Positions 43,594-51,865 of a DNA stretch of 64,000 nucleotides are shown piece by piece. The first letter of the stretch is position 1. Every line of letters begins with the position of its first letter. Both the position numbers and the translations under genes were made by a program. This stretch comes from Paraburkholderia fungorum (GTDB lineage Bacteria > Pseudomonadota > Gammaproteobacteria > Burkholderiales > Burkholderiaceae), in the NCBI RefSeq assembly GCF_003610895.1, contig NZ_MCAS01000007.1:62001-126000 (forward strand). Direction: 5' to 3'. The notes beneath the pieces are model-generated. The model saw only the letters and a list, made by a program, of their open reading frames with translations, was not told where the DNA came from and made no database searches.

Positions 43594-43935
43594 ATGAGCA
43601 GTCATTCGGAAAACCACGAACACGTGTTTGAACGCCTGAACAGCGCGTGTCAGCGCCTGTTCGAGACGTGGTGCGAAAGCAGAAGTGTCGTCCCGCTCGG
43701 CTACCTGTTGCACAGCTGGCCATTGCCGGACAACGGGCATGCGTCGGTGAAGCGGTTGGCGGACGGAATGCGCGAACTGGGCAGATCGGATCCCGACGCG
43801 CTCAACGGCCGCATCTGGCCGATCCTCTGCGAGCTGGTTTCGTGCATCGATGAGATTGTGCTGTATCCCCGGATCTATTTGCAAAAGGCGGTAGCCGATG
43901 CGCCGCCCCTGGTGCGGGTCCTGTACGGGGTATAA
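43594..43935 (+). CDS. Unrecognised small protein, WCESRSVVPL family copy A
   Basis: 113 residues from ATG 43594 (an overlapping GTG lies at 43591). Soluble, mostly helical, no signal peptide. The segment TWCESRSVVPLGYLLHSWPL is matched almost exactly by the protein encoded at 51206-51523, and a second block, ILCELVSCIDEIV, aligns with EICELSDCVEDLL there. The proteins therefore form a family with two copies on either side of the kinase genes. I know no function for it. It follows binding protein A and precedes the histidine kinase gene by 252 bp. Confidence 0.75.
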   Translation: MSSHSENHEHVFERLNSACQRLFETWCESRSVVPLGYLLHSWPLPDNGHASVKRLADGMRELGRSDPDALNGRIWPILCELVSCIDEIVLYPRIYLQKAVADAPPLVRVLYGV

Positions 43936-43996
43936 ACGCGCTTCTTCAGATGGGGCAGGGCGCATTTTATTCCGTGTGAGCGCCGGTAAGATCCAG

Positions 43997-44037
43997 GCAA
44001 ACCCGGGCAAACCCGGGCAAACCCGGAGAAAACCCGG
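43997..44037. repeat. 10-bp tandem repeat upstream of the hybrid kinase gene
   Basis: GCAAACCCGG occurs three times in tandem (43997, 44007, 44017), followed by the related AGAAAACCCGG. It lies 150 bp before the hybrid kinase start and 60 bp after the small-protein gene. A length-variable tract in a promoter region is a possible phase-variation point. Confidence 0.9.
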
Positions 44038-44187
44038 AAAAAGCGGGAACCCGCCAACAATCAACTGGCCAGGCAGGCGCAAACGGTGAATCGCCCCCTG
44101 CCGGCGCGGCGGCCTACGTGTCAGCATTTCGCTGCGGCAACGAGTGCAGAATAGACCAAACTAGAACCGTAGCACTCGCGGGGATGT

Positions 44188-46353
44188 ATGAAGCACAACT
44201 TGCTCGACACATGGTGGAGTTTGATTAACCGCTTGCGGGGCAGCCTTGTGTTGCGGCTGCTCGTGACGGTGTTGCTCGTCAACTGCGTCGTCACTGTGTT
44301 GCTGACCGGGTTGCAGCTTTACCGCGATTACCACCGCGGGATCGAGCAGATTGAAAGCCGCCTGGCGGACATCGATCGCAGCAATCGCGACAGTATCGCG
44401 GAAGCCCTCTGGCGATTGGACCATGCTCAGCTGCAACTGGAGCTGAACGGCATTTTGCGTCTTGCCGACATCCGCGCCGCGGAAATTCGCGAGGCGGGGG
44501 GCAAGGCGCAATCCGCCTACGTAAGCGCCGGTCAGCGCTCGGGCGGTCCGGTCGTCTCCCGCACGTTTCCGCTTGTCTACAAGGTACAGGGCAAAGAACG
44601 GCAGATCGGCGAGCTCTACGTCGAGGCGACACTGCTCGATCTGTACGACGAGCTGAAGCGGACCGCCGCGATGATTCTGGTCACGCAGGCCGCCAGCACC
44701 TTCCTCGTCTCGCTGTTCATCGTCTATATCCTGTCCCGTCTCGTGATGCGGCACGTCGCTGCCATTGCGCGCACGGTGGAACGTTACGATTTCCGTGAAA
44801 CGCCGCGGCCGTTCACGCTCCAGCGCCGCAAGCCGCGCGAGCCCGACGCGCTCGACCGCGTGGCGGCCGCATTCAATGCGATGAGCGCGCGCTTGTACTA
44901 CGCGTATCGCGACGAGCGGGACGCGGCGGCTGAACGCGAAGCCCGCAATCTGGCCGAAGCAGCCAACCGTGCCAAAGGCGAGTTCCTCGCGAATATGAGT
45001 CATGAGCTGCGCACGCCGCTGAACGGTATTCTCGGCTATGCGCAGATCCTGGCGCGCGATGTCATGCTGAGCGAGCGGCAGCGCGAGCGCGTCGAGGCGA
45101 TCCGCAGAAGCGGCGAACATCTGCTGACATTGATCGAAGACACGCTCGATTTCGCCAGAATCGAGGCGGGCAAGTTGCGGGTCGAAATTTGCGACGTGCG
45201 TCTGGCGGGGTTTGTCGATGTGATCCGGGAAATCATCAGCGTGAAAGCCGAGCAAAAGCGTCTTGGCTTCGTCTGCGAAATCACCGCGGATGCGCCCGCC
45301 GGCGTGCGTGCCGACGAGCGGCGCTTGCGCCAGGTGGTGCTCAATCTGCTTGCAAACGCGGTGAAGTTCACCGATTCTGGTTGCGTCGGCTTGCATATTT
45401 CGAAGTCCGCATCGAATCACGTCCGCTTCGAAGTGCGCGACACCGGGATCGGCATCGGGCCCGATCAGCTGAATGCGATTTTCGAGCCCTTCGAGCAATT
45501 GGGCGCCGCCGACCGGCGGGCCGGCGGCGCCGGCCTCGGTCTGGCCATCAGCCGGCAGTTTGTGGGGGCGATGGGCGGCCAGATCGAGGTCGAAAGCCGC
45601 CTTGGGCAGGGCAGCATCTTCTGGTTCGAATTGCCGGCGGCGGACGTGCTGCCGGTGCCGGGCACGGACACGCCCGCCGCGCCGCGGCCGGATACGTTGC
45701 TGGGTTATGAGGGGCCGCGCAGGAAGGTGCTGGTGATCGACGACGTCGAGATCAATCGCGCGATTGCAGTGGATCTACTGGGCCGTCTCGGCTTTGCCAC
45801 GGTCGAAGCGGAAAACGGTCGCGAGGGGTTCGAGAAAGCGCAGCACGAACACCCCGCACTCATTCTCACCGACATTGTCATGCCCGAAATGAACGGACTC
45901 GAGTTGACGCGCAGGCTGCGCCGCCTCCCGGCGTTCGCCCAGGTCCCGATCATTGCCATGTCCGCCAGTCCGTCCGGAACCAACCGGGCGATGAGCATGG
46001 ACGCGGGTGTGAACGCGTTCCTCTCCAAACCGCTCGATCTCGACGCGTTGCTGACCCAGATCGCCACGTTGCTCGGCGTGACGTGGACGCATGCGGCGCC
46101 GCCAACACCCGCGCGCCCCGGCGTGCCCGAGATCAGTCTGGCAGCGGTGCCTCGGCAACAGATGGAAGAACTGCATCATCTTGCCCGCCTTGGCGACATG
46201 CACGAAATCATTGTCTGGGCCGAGAGAATGACGGCGCGCGACCCGCGTTATCACGCGTTCACGGCGCCGCTGCGCGCACTTGCCCGGGACTATCAGTCGA
46301 AAGCCATCCTTCAGTTGGTCGAACGATATCTGAATATCGAGTCCAAGCCATGA
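44188..46353 (+). CDS. Hybrid sensor histidine kinase with receiver domain
   Basis: 721 residues. Helix 1 (about residues 16-42), a periplasmic sensor domain of about 120 residues, helix 2 (about 165-188), HAMP, a short coiled coil, HisKA with His272 in NMSHELRTPLNG, and HATPase_c with N-box VVLNLLANAVKFTDSG, DTGIGIG and GLGLAIS. A receiver domain follows (VLVIDDVEINRAIAVDLLG; phospho-acceptor Asp562 in LILTDIVMPEMNG) and a helical C-terminal tail of about 75 residues. The periplasmic domain could read binding protein A or B. ATGA overlap couples it to the next kinase gene. Confidence 0.93.
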   Translation: MKHNLLDTWWSLINRLRGSLVLRLLVTVLLVNCVVTVLLTGLQLYRDYHRGIEQIESRLADIDRSNRDSIAEALWRLDHAQLQLELNGILRLADIRAAEIREAGGKAQSAYVSAGQRSGGPVVSRTFPLVYKVQGKERQIGELYVEATLLDLYDELKRTAAMILVTQAASTFLVSLFIVYILSRLVMRHVAAIARTVERYDFRETPRPFTLQRRKPREPDALDRVAAAFNAMSARLYYAYRDERDAAAEREARNLAEAANRAKGEFLANMSHELRTPLNGILGYAQILARDVMLSERQRERVEAIRRSGEHLLTLIEDTLDFARIEAGKLRVEICDVRLAGFVDVIREIISVKAEQKRLGFVCEITADAPAGVRADERRLRQVVLNLLANAVKFTDSGCVGLHISKSASNHVRFEVRDTGIGIGPDQLNAIFEPFEQLGAADRRAGGAGLGLAISRQFVGAMGGQIEVESRLGQGSIFWFELPAADVLPVPGTDTPAAPRPDTLLGYEGPRRKVLVIDDVEINRAIAVDLLGRLGFATVEAENGREGFEKAQHEHPALILTDIVMPEMNGLELTRRLRRLPAFAQVPIIAMSASPSGTNRAMSMDAGVNAFLSKPLDLDALLTQIATLLGVTWTHAAPPTPARPGVPEISLAAVPRQQMEELHHLARLGDMHEIIVWAERMTARDPRYHAFTAPLRALARDYQSKAILQLVERYLNIESKP

Positions 46354-47981
46354 GCGATCCTAACGTAGACGCCGGCGAGCGGCCGACGATCCTCATCGCG
46401 GACGATACGCCCGCGAATTTCGGTGTGGTTGTCGATAGCCTGACCGAGCGCGGGTTTCGGGTACTCGTTGCACTCGATGGCGAAGAGGCGCTCGAACGCG
46501 CGCTGTTTTCGCAACCCGACCTGATCCTGCTCGACGTGAAGATGCCGGGTATCGATGGCTTCGAGACCTGCCGGCGGCTCAAGGCGAATGAACGCACGCG
46601 CGATATCGCGGTGATCTTCATGACCTCGTTGACGGGCGGCGACGACATGGTCGAGGGTTTCTCGGCCGGCGGTGTCGACTATGTGGCGAAGCCCGTCCGT
46701 GTCAATGAAATGATGGCGCGGATCGAGACTCATCTCGCGCTGCGCGTGATGCACCGGCGGCTCGTCTCGCAGAACCGCCAGCTACTGAAAGAAGTGACCG
46801 TGCGCCAGCAGGCCGAGACCGAATTGTCGCTCGCGCGCGATGTCCTCGAACAGCAGGTCGAGCAGCGCACGCGGCAACTGGCGGAGTCGAACGCGAGGCT
46901 ATCCGCCCAGGTCGACGAGCGCCGCCGGGCGGAAGCGAAACTGCAGGCAAGCGAAGCGCGCTTTCGCACGATTGTCGAAACCAGTCCTATCCCGCTGTGC
47001 ATTACCTCGATGCCTGAAGGCGTCATTCTGTACGCGAATGAACCGCTGCGCGAACTGTTCGGCCTCGATGCGCGCGGGGGGATGCTGACCAACATCGTCG
47101 ATCTCTATGTGGATGCCCAAGATCGCGACCGGTTGGTGTCGCATCTGCGCAATGAGGGCAGCTTCAATAACAGCGAAGTCCACATGCAGCGAGCGGACGG
47201 CTCGGCGTTCTGGGCCATGGCGACCGCGCGCGTGGCGACATTCGACGATGCGCCGGCGATCTACGTTGGCCTGAGCGACATCACGGCGCGCAAGCGCATC
47301 GAGCAGGAGTTGTTCGAATCGCGCAATCAGTTGCGCGAATTGTCCGCGTACATGGAGGCGATTCGCGAGGAAGAGCGCAAGCGTATCGCGATGGAAATTC
47401 ACGACGAACTGGGCCAACTGCTGACCGCCTTGAGAATGGACGTTTCGCTGCTGAAAATGCGTCTCGACCACGATTCCGATGCGATGCGCAAAGCCGACGA
47501 TATGCGTGAACTCGTCGAGAAAACGATCTGGATGGTTCGCAATGTCGCGAACCATTTGCGGCCGGTGGCGCTGAACTTCGGGGTCGTTTCCGCGCTGGAG
47601 TGGCTGGTTGAGGATTTTGTCCGCCGCAACGGCGTTGCGTGCCAGTTGCATATCAACGGCGGCGAGCCGGTGTTGCCGGAGGCCTGCGCTACCGCCGTGT
47701 TTCGCATTGTTCAGGCATCGCTCACCAACGTTGGGCGCCATGCGAATGCGGCGCGGGTCGACGTGACGCTGACCAGCACCGCGGCAACGCTCGACCTCCA
47801 CGTGAGCGACGACGGCTGTGGTTTCGACCCGGTTGTGGCGCGTACCGGTTATTCGTACGGTCTTCTCGGCATGCAGGAGCGTGCCCGCCTGATCGGTGGG
47901 GTGATGACAATCGACAGCGCGCCAGGCATGGGCACCGCCATTTCCATTCACATTCCGCTAACGGGCTGGGACAAAAAATGA
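46350..47981 (+). CDS. REC-PAS histidine kinase (HisKA_3 type), soluble
   Basis: 543 residues from ATG 46350, overlapping the preceding stop by 4 nt. Domains: receiver (residues 13-130, Asp62 in LILLDVKMPGIDGF), a coiled coil (about 145-205), PAS (about 205-330), and a NarX-type kinase: HisKA_3 with His351 in RKRIAMEIHDELGQ and a C-terminal ATPase with SDDGCGFDP and SYGLLGMQERARLIGG. No membrane helix, so it is cytoplasmic and could take phosphate from the hybrid kinase through its receiver, then pass it to the regulator encoded next. Start/stop overlaps on both sides imply a stoichiometric relay. Confidence 0.93.
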   Translation: MSDPNVDAGERPTILIADDTPANFGVVVDSLTERGFRVLVALDGEEALERALFSQPDLILLDVKMPGIDGFETCRRLKANERTRDIAVIFMTSLTGGDDMVEGFSAGGVDYVAKPVRVNEMMARIETHLALRVMHRRLVSQNRQLLKEVTVRQQAETELSLARDVLEQQVEQRTRQLAESNARLSAQVDERRRAEAKLQASEARFRTIVETSPIPLCITSMPEGVILYANEPLRELFGLDARGGMLTNIVDLYVDAQDRDRLVSHLRNEGSFNNSEVHMQRADGSAFWAMATARVATFDDAPAIYVGLSDITARKRIEQELFESRNQLRELSAYMEAIREEERKRIAMEIHDELGQLLTALRMDVSLLKMRLDHDSDAMRKADDMRELVEKTIWMVRNVANHLRPVALNFGVVSALEWLVEDFVRRNGVACQLHINGGEPVLPEACATAVFRIVQASLTNVGRHANAARVDVTLTSTAATLDLHVSDDGCGFDPVVARTGYSYGLLGMQERARLIGGVMTIDSAPGMGTAISIHIPLTGWDKK

Positions 47982-48610
47982 TAAACGTTTTGATTGCTGA
48001 CGACCACGCTGTCGTGCGTGGAGGCCTGAAACAGATTATCGCCACGACAACGGACATCGTCGTCGCGGCCGAGGCCGCGCAGGGTTCGGAAGTGCTCGAG
48101 CGGCTGCGGGCGAGAGGCTTCGATCTGGTGCTGCTGGACATGACGATGCCGGGCATCAGCGGCGTCGATCTGATCCGGCGTGTACGTGCCGAGCAGCCCG
48201 CGTTGCCGATACTCGTGCTGAGTATCCATAACGAGGCGCAGGTCGTTTCGCGCGCGCTGCGAGCCGGTGCAACGGGCTATGTGACGAAGGACAGCGATCC
48301 CGACGTGCTGCTCGCGGCGATTCGCAAGCTGGCCGCAGGCGGACGCTTTATCGATCCGAAGCTGGTCGATGCGATGGTCTTCGAGACGCATTCCGGCGAT
48401 GCGCCGCCGCACGAGGTACTGTCCGACCGTGAATTCCAGGTGCTGCGAATGCTGGCTGCCGGTCAGGCCATCAATGAGATTGCCGAATCGTGCTCACTCA
48501 GTGCCAAGACCATCAGCACTCACAAGATGCGTCTCATGCAGAAGCTCGGCCTCAACAACAACGCCGAACTGATCCGCTATGCAATCAGACACGGTCTGGT
48601 CACGGAGTAA
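47978..48610 (+). CDS. NarL/LuxR-type response regulator
   Basis: 210 residues from ATG 47978, overlapping the kinase stop by 4 nt. Receiver domain starts MINVLIADDHAVVRGGLKQI, with phospho-acceptor Asp54 in LVLLDMTMPGISGVDL and the conserved Lys in GYVTKDSDPDVLLAAI. The C-terminal LuxR HTH is LSDREFQVLRMLAAGQAINE with SLSAKTISTHKMRLMQKLGL. Cognate partner of the HisKA_3 kinase by family and overlap. Probable targets include the island genes themselves. Confidence 0.94.
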   Translation: MINVLIADDHAVVRGGLKQIIATTTDIVVAAEAAQGSEVLERLRARGFDLVLLDMTMPGISGVDLIRRVRAEQPALPILVLSIHNEAQVVSRALRAGATGYVTKDSDPDVLLAAIRKLAAGGRFIDPKLVDAMVFETHSGDAPPHEVLSDREFQVLRMLAAGQAINEIAESCSLSAKTISTHKMRLMQKLGLNNNAELIRYAIRHGLVTE

Positions 48611-48744
48611 GGCGCGCCGTTAAGGAAATCCTGAACCTGGAACCAGTGTTTCCCGAATGCACAATCCATCGCTGCTGACGGAAAAACATTTCCCGTTACC
48701 TCACGATTGACACACGGGAACGAGTAGTGCGAGGGGCGGAAGTG

Positions 48745-48990
48745 ATGGTGACGAAAAACTCGCTGCGCGGCTTGCGCGAAAAATTGCAGGCGACCGCGGG
48801 CGCGATGCCCGCCCGTCTACTCGCGCTGCATGGTTCGCAGGATGGTCTGACCTGCCGGGTTTGCATCGAAATCAGGCGGCCCGACGGTCCGATCGTGTTG
48901 TTCTTTTACCGGCACGGCGACGGTACCTGGCACGTATTTCCGCCCGTGGACAACCTGGGCAGGATGGGCTTTGAGCGGCTCGTGGCGTAA
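48745..48990 (+). CDS. Small hypothetical protein (81 aa)
   Basis: ATG 48745 follows GAGGGG at a normal distance. The product starts with a basic helix (MVTKNSLRGLREKLQATAGA) and continues as a small beta-rich domain: LTCRVCIEIRRPDGPIVLFF, YRHGDGTWHVFPP. No signal peptide. I do not recognise the family. It lies between the response regulator gene and the 69-aa gene on the same strand and may be part of the phosphorelay output. Confidence 0.65.
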   Translation: MVTKNSLRGLREKLQATAGAMPARLLALHGSQDGLTCRVCIEIRRPDGPIVLFFYRHGDGTWHVFPPVDNLGRMGFERLVA

Positions 48991-49020
48991 TCGACGGGTC
49001 CGGACAAGGGAGAAACGTGA

Positions 49021-49230
49021 ATGAATGCCGAACACTCAAGGGAATTGTCGAGACACGAGACGGAATTGCGTGTGTGGATGAGCGAATGGTACGACCACGC
49101 GTTCTCGATCGGCTTCATTCAGCCGCCTTTCATACTCGACGACATGACCGCCTTCAGGCTGGAAGGCTATTTCAACGTGGGACTGACACCCGCGGAGGGT
49201 GTCAGCGCGGTGTTCGGCAGGGTTCATTGA
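49021..49230 (+). CDS. Small hypothetical protein (69 aa)
   Basis: A strong AAGGGAGA site precedes the ATG and the gap to the previous gene is 30 bp, so the gene is likely real and cotranscribed. The product includes LRVWMSEWYDHAFSIGFIQP and GYFNVGLTPAEGVSAVFGRV. No signal or membrane helix and no family I recognise. It is followed by binding protein B after 157 bp. Confidence 0.65.
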   Translation: MNAEHSRELSRHETELRVWMSEWYDHAFSIGFIQPPFILDDMTAFRLEGYFNVGLTPAEGVSAVFGRVH

Positions 49231-49387
49231 CCCGGCCGGCTCACTGAGGCGTCTGCTGCGGCAGCGGGAAAGCACGGTTTGCCTGCATGCGTCACGCATG
49301 GCACGATGAAACACCGTTCAGGCGTGCGCCTGTGCGGAGATGCGCCTATCCGGGCGCACCATCCCGTGTCGAGAAGCCGCTCCATTC

Positions 49388-50260
49388 ATGCACCGCAGGC
49401 GTTTTGTACTGGCTGGGCTGGCCGCCGCGGGCGTGACGCTTGGCACGTCTGCGGCGCCGGCCGAGCCCTTCAGCATTGTCTATCCACGCATCCGTCCCGG
49501 CGGGGATGTGCATGCTGCGTTTGCACTCGCCGTCCTCGATCTGGCGATGAAAACGGCGCGGGCCCCCTATACGGCGCTGCAGACCGACATCGTCATGGAG
49601 CGTGGCCGTGCGCTAGCGGAACTGGCGAACGGCAGCAATACCATCAATCTGCACTGGACAAGCATGGAGGCGAGATCTGAACGCGGCCTGAACGTGGTGC
49701 GTATTCCGATCCATCGCGGGTTGATCGGCTATCGGGTATTCATCATACGAAAAGACCGGCAACGGGATTTCGATAGAGTCGAGCGTTTTTCGGATCTGAA
49801 AGCATTCACGTGCTGTCAGGGGCTTGGATGGATCGATACCGACATCCTGAGGACGACAGGTCTGAATGTTCAGACCTCGACTTACGAGTCGCTGTTCGAA
49901 ATGACCCAGAGCGGGCGAGTCGACTATTTTCCAAGAGGCGTGATCGAAGCGTTCGCCGAACTGGAGGCTCGCCGGCGCCTCGATCCTGATCTGGTGGTCG
50001 AGGACCGGCTGATGCTGAAGTACCGGTCCGATTTCATTTTCTACGTCGCGACCGGCCACCAGGCGCTCGCGCAGACGATTGAGAAGGGCCTCGTGCAGGC
50101 GTATCGCGAGGGTTCCTACATGAAACTATTCAATTCGCACCCCTATATTCAGGATGCGCTGGCGCTCGCAAAACCCGGGTTGCGGAAGACTTTTCAACTC
50201 GACAATCCCTACCTCTCCGAAGCGGACCGCAAAATTCCTGACGAGTACTGGATGCTCTGA
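49388..50260 (+). CDS. Periplasmic solute-binding-like protein B (sensor island)
   Basis: 290 residues from ATG 49388, exactly the length of protein A (42515). The signal peptide MHRRRFVLAGLAAAGVTLG has RRRF followed by a hydrophobic core, a possible Tat signal. Equivalent blocks to protein A include GLIGYRVFIIRKDRQRDFDR, CCQGLGWIDTD and SGRVDYFPRGVIEAFAELEA, and both proteins end in LDNPYLSE and a final Y-W-M. It carries a CC pair (FTCCQGLGW) where A has GG. Orphan binding protein, possibly with a different ligand from A. Confidence 0.8.
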   Translation: MHRRRFVLAGLAAAGVTLGTSAAPAEPFSIVYPRIRPGGDVHAAFALAVLDLAMKTARAPYTALQTDIVMERGRALAELANGSNTINLHWTSMEARSERGLNVVRIPIHRGLIGYRVFIIRKDRQRDFDRVERFSDLKAFTCCQGLGWIDTDILRTTGLNVQTSTYESLFEMTQSGRVDYFPRGVIEAFAELEARRRLDPDLVVEDRLMLKYRSDFIFYVATGHQALAQTIEKGLVQAYREGSYMKLFNSHPYIQDALALAKPGLRKTFQLDNPYLSEADRKIPDEYWML

Positions 50261-50313
50261 GACGAGCAGCGCGGACGTGCACTTAACGGCACTTAAAGAC
50301 CGCTACGCGCTGC

Positions 50314-51153
50314 TTACCCGGAGCGGAGTTTTCGCTGCCAGATATCGTTCTCGATTTCGGCGTCGTCGCTGTTGCTGCCGAGTGCGTCGTCGATCCAGCG
50401 CCGCGCCCATTCGAATGCGTACTGCTGCGCCGCCTCGCTGTTCCTGAAGCTCGGGCCGATCAGCCCGGAACGGGCAATCCGCCGGGCGTCCCGCACGATC
50501 TCGGCCCATCCGCGGAACCGGTCGTTGGCCACCGGGTCGGCGGCAAGGTAGACGACGTAGCCGCGCGGGTCGAGTTCGCATCTGCCATTGGACGCCAGGC
50601 CCATCCATGGCGAGACAGTCCGATGGATGTAGCGAGGGCGCTCGACCGGCTCGCGGGTTGGGGCGTGTGCAGGCTTGGCAGGCGAAGCATTCGGGAGTTG
50701 CCGTGCAATCTGGGTGAACGTATCCATCGTAAGACGTGGCCGCCGTGCGCTTTGCGGTGTCTGCCACGCTGCCTGGTCTTTCCAGAACACCTGCCGAAGA
50801 CCCTCGTCCCTGGATTGACGCTCAATGACTCGTGGCGCGGTGTAGCGGACTTCCAGCAGCCCATCCGGGCCGCAGCGAAAACTGCGTCCGGCGTTGGAGA
50901 GGAACTGATGCATTTGCGCGAGGGCGCCGGTCGAACGCCATTTCTCAAGGCTCCGCCGGCACGTCGGCACTGAGGGGAAGGTGCCCGGCAAGCGCGACCA
51001 CGGCTCTCCGGTGGTGAGGATCCACAGCACGGCGTTGGCCACCAGCCGAGCCCGCACTCGGGGCCGGCCACGCTGCCCATGAGCGATGACCGTATCCGTC
51101 AGGATGGGCGCCAACTGCCGCCACTCTTCGTCGCTGATTTCATTGAACTGCAC
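50314..51153 (-). CDS. IS402-type DNA-binding domain protein (not a full transposase)
   Basis: 279 residues from GTG 51153, which has GGGGGAAG seven bases upstream. The first 90 residues match the N-terminal helix-turn-helix domain of IS402/IS5-group transposases (DUF4096): ISDEEWRQLAPIL, RGRPRVRARLVANAVLWILT and GEPWSRLPGTF. No DDE catalytic domain or terminal inverted repeats follow. The C-terminal 190 residues are a different domain with RYIHRTVSPWMGLASNGRCE and FRGWAEIVRDARRIA, which I do not recognise. It looks like a transposase DNA-binding domain recruited as a regulator. It lies between binding protein B and small-protein copy B. Confidence 0.72.
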   Translation of the reverse strand: MQFNEISDEEWRQLAPILTDTVIAHGQRGRPRVRARLVANAVLWILTTGEPWSRLPGTFPSVPTCRRSLEKWRSTGALAQMHQFLSNAGRSFRCGPDGLLEVRYTAPRVIERQSRDEGLRQVFWKDQAAWQTPQSARRPRLTMDTFTQIARQLPNASPAKPAHAPTREPVERPRYIHRTVSPWMGLASNGRCELDPRGYVVYLAADPVANDRFRGWAEIVRDARRIARSGLIGPSFRNSEAAQQYAFEWARRWIDDALGSNSDDAEIENDIWQRKLRSG

Positions 51154-51205
51154 GCTGTCTTCCCCCTACTCGTTGCATTGCGCGGGCCGGGTTTCTCCGG
51201 TTGCG

Positions 51206-51523
51206 CTACGCGTTGCTCGTTGCACACGCCGACAGGGACGACAGCGACGACAGGGCGAGCAGATCCTCGACGCAATCCGACAGCTCGCAGATTTCCTCAA
51301 ACGAGGCGCCCCTGTCGTCGTACACATGGTGCCGTCTGAGATCGCGCAGCGCCATGGCGAGACGCCGGAGGGCGTCGGGGTCGCTATTCGTCAGCGGCCA
51401 GCCGCTTAGCAGATACCTCAACGGCACGACGCTTCTGCTTTCGCACCACACGTCGAAAAAGCTCAGACACATCGCGTTGATATGCTCAACGGAATTTTCG
51501 CGCTCGGACAAGTAAGGGAACAT
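51206..51523 (-). CDS. Unrecognised small protein, WCESRSVVPL family copy B
   Basis: 105 residues from ATG 51523 (MFPYLSERENSVEHINAMCL); an ATG at 51562, inside a palindrome, would add 13 residues. The core FDVWCESRSVVPLRYLLSGW matches the protein at 43594 and the C-terminal half has EICELSDCVEDLL in common. The tail is Ser/Leu-rich and differs from copy A. It lies 52 bp before the IS402-domain gene on the same strand, probably the first gene of that pair. Confidence 0.72.
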   Translation of the reverse strand: MFPYLSERENSVEHINAMCLSFFDVWCESRSVVPLRYLLSGWPLTNSDPDALRRLAMALRDLRRHHVYDDRGASFEEICELSDCVEDLLALSSLSSLSACATSNA

Positions 51524-51865
51524 GACAGCACCCGGGCAGATGACGGTAGACGATGCATGCATCGTATGCGGTCAATTGTTCCGGGGCTGTCGGGACATCG
51601 AGAAAAAACGGACGGTTGATGCTGAACTTTGGGTCAGGAAATCCTTATGGATTGCAGGGGTCAGATCCATGACGATTTCGGCACTCATCTTAGTGATTCA
51701 TGCTTGCCGATCATCAGGGCCGCGGAAACATTCGCCATCGCACCTCGCGGGCGTTTTCCTGTACAACCGGCTCAAGTTGCCGGCATTCAACGTGAATGCC
51801 GTGCGCGGGCGCTTCGCGCACGAACTCCGCATGAGCTCATCAATCAGCTCCCGCTCAACCCTCAC
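51524..51865. other. Gap between the sensor island and phnY, with palindrome and hairpins
   Basis: 342 bp without a credible gene. CGATGCATGCATCG (51551-51564) is a perfect 14-bp palindrome, 28 bp upstream of small-protein copy B, a likely operator. GGCATTCA-ACG-TGAATGCC (51782-51800) and GTGCGCG-N7-CGCGCAC (51801-51821) are back-to-back hairpins downstream of phnY and may end its transcript. Confidence 0.6.

Noticed and set aside
44161..45498. 445-codon antisense frame over the hybrid kinase gene
   Set aside because: The plus strand has clear HAMP, HisKA and ATPase motifs. The antisense frame has none and no ribosome site.
42515..50260. Binding proteins A and B as parts of ABC importers
   Set aside because: No permease or ATPase gene lies in the island, and both are interleaved with two-component genes.
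50314..51153. Complete IS5-family insertion sequence
   Set aside because: No DDE domain, terminal inverted repeats or target duplication could be seen; only the N-terminal HTH is transposase-like.
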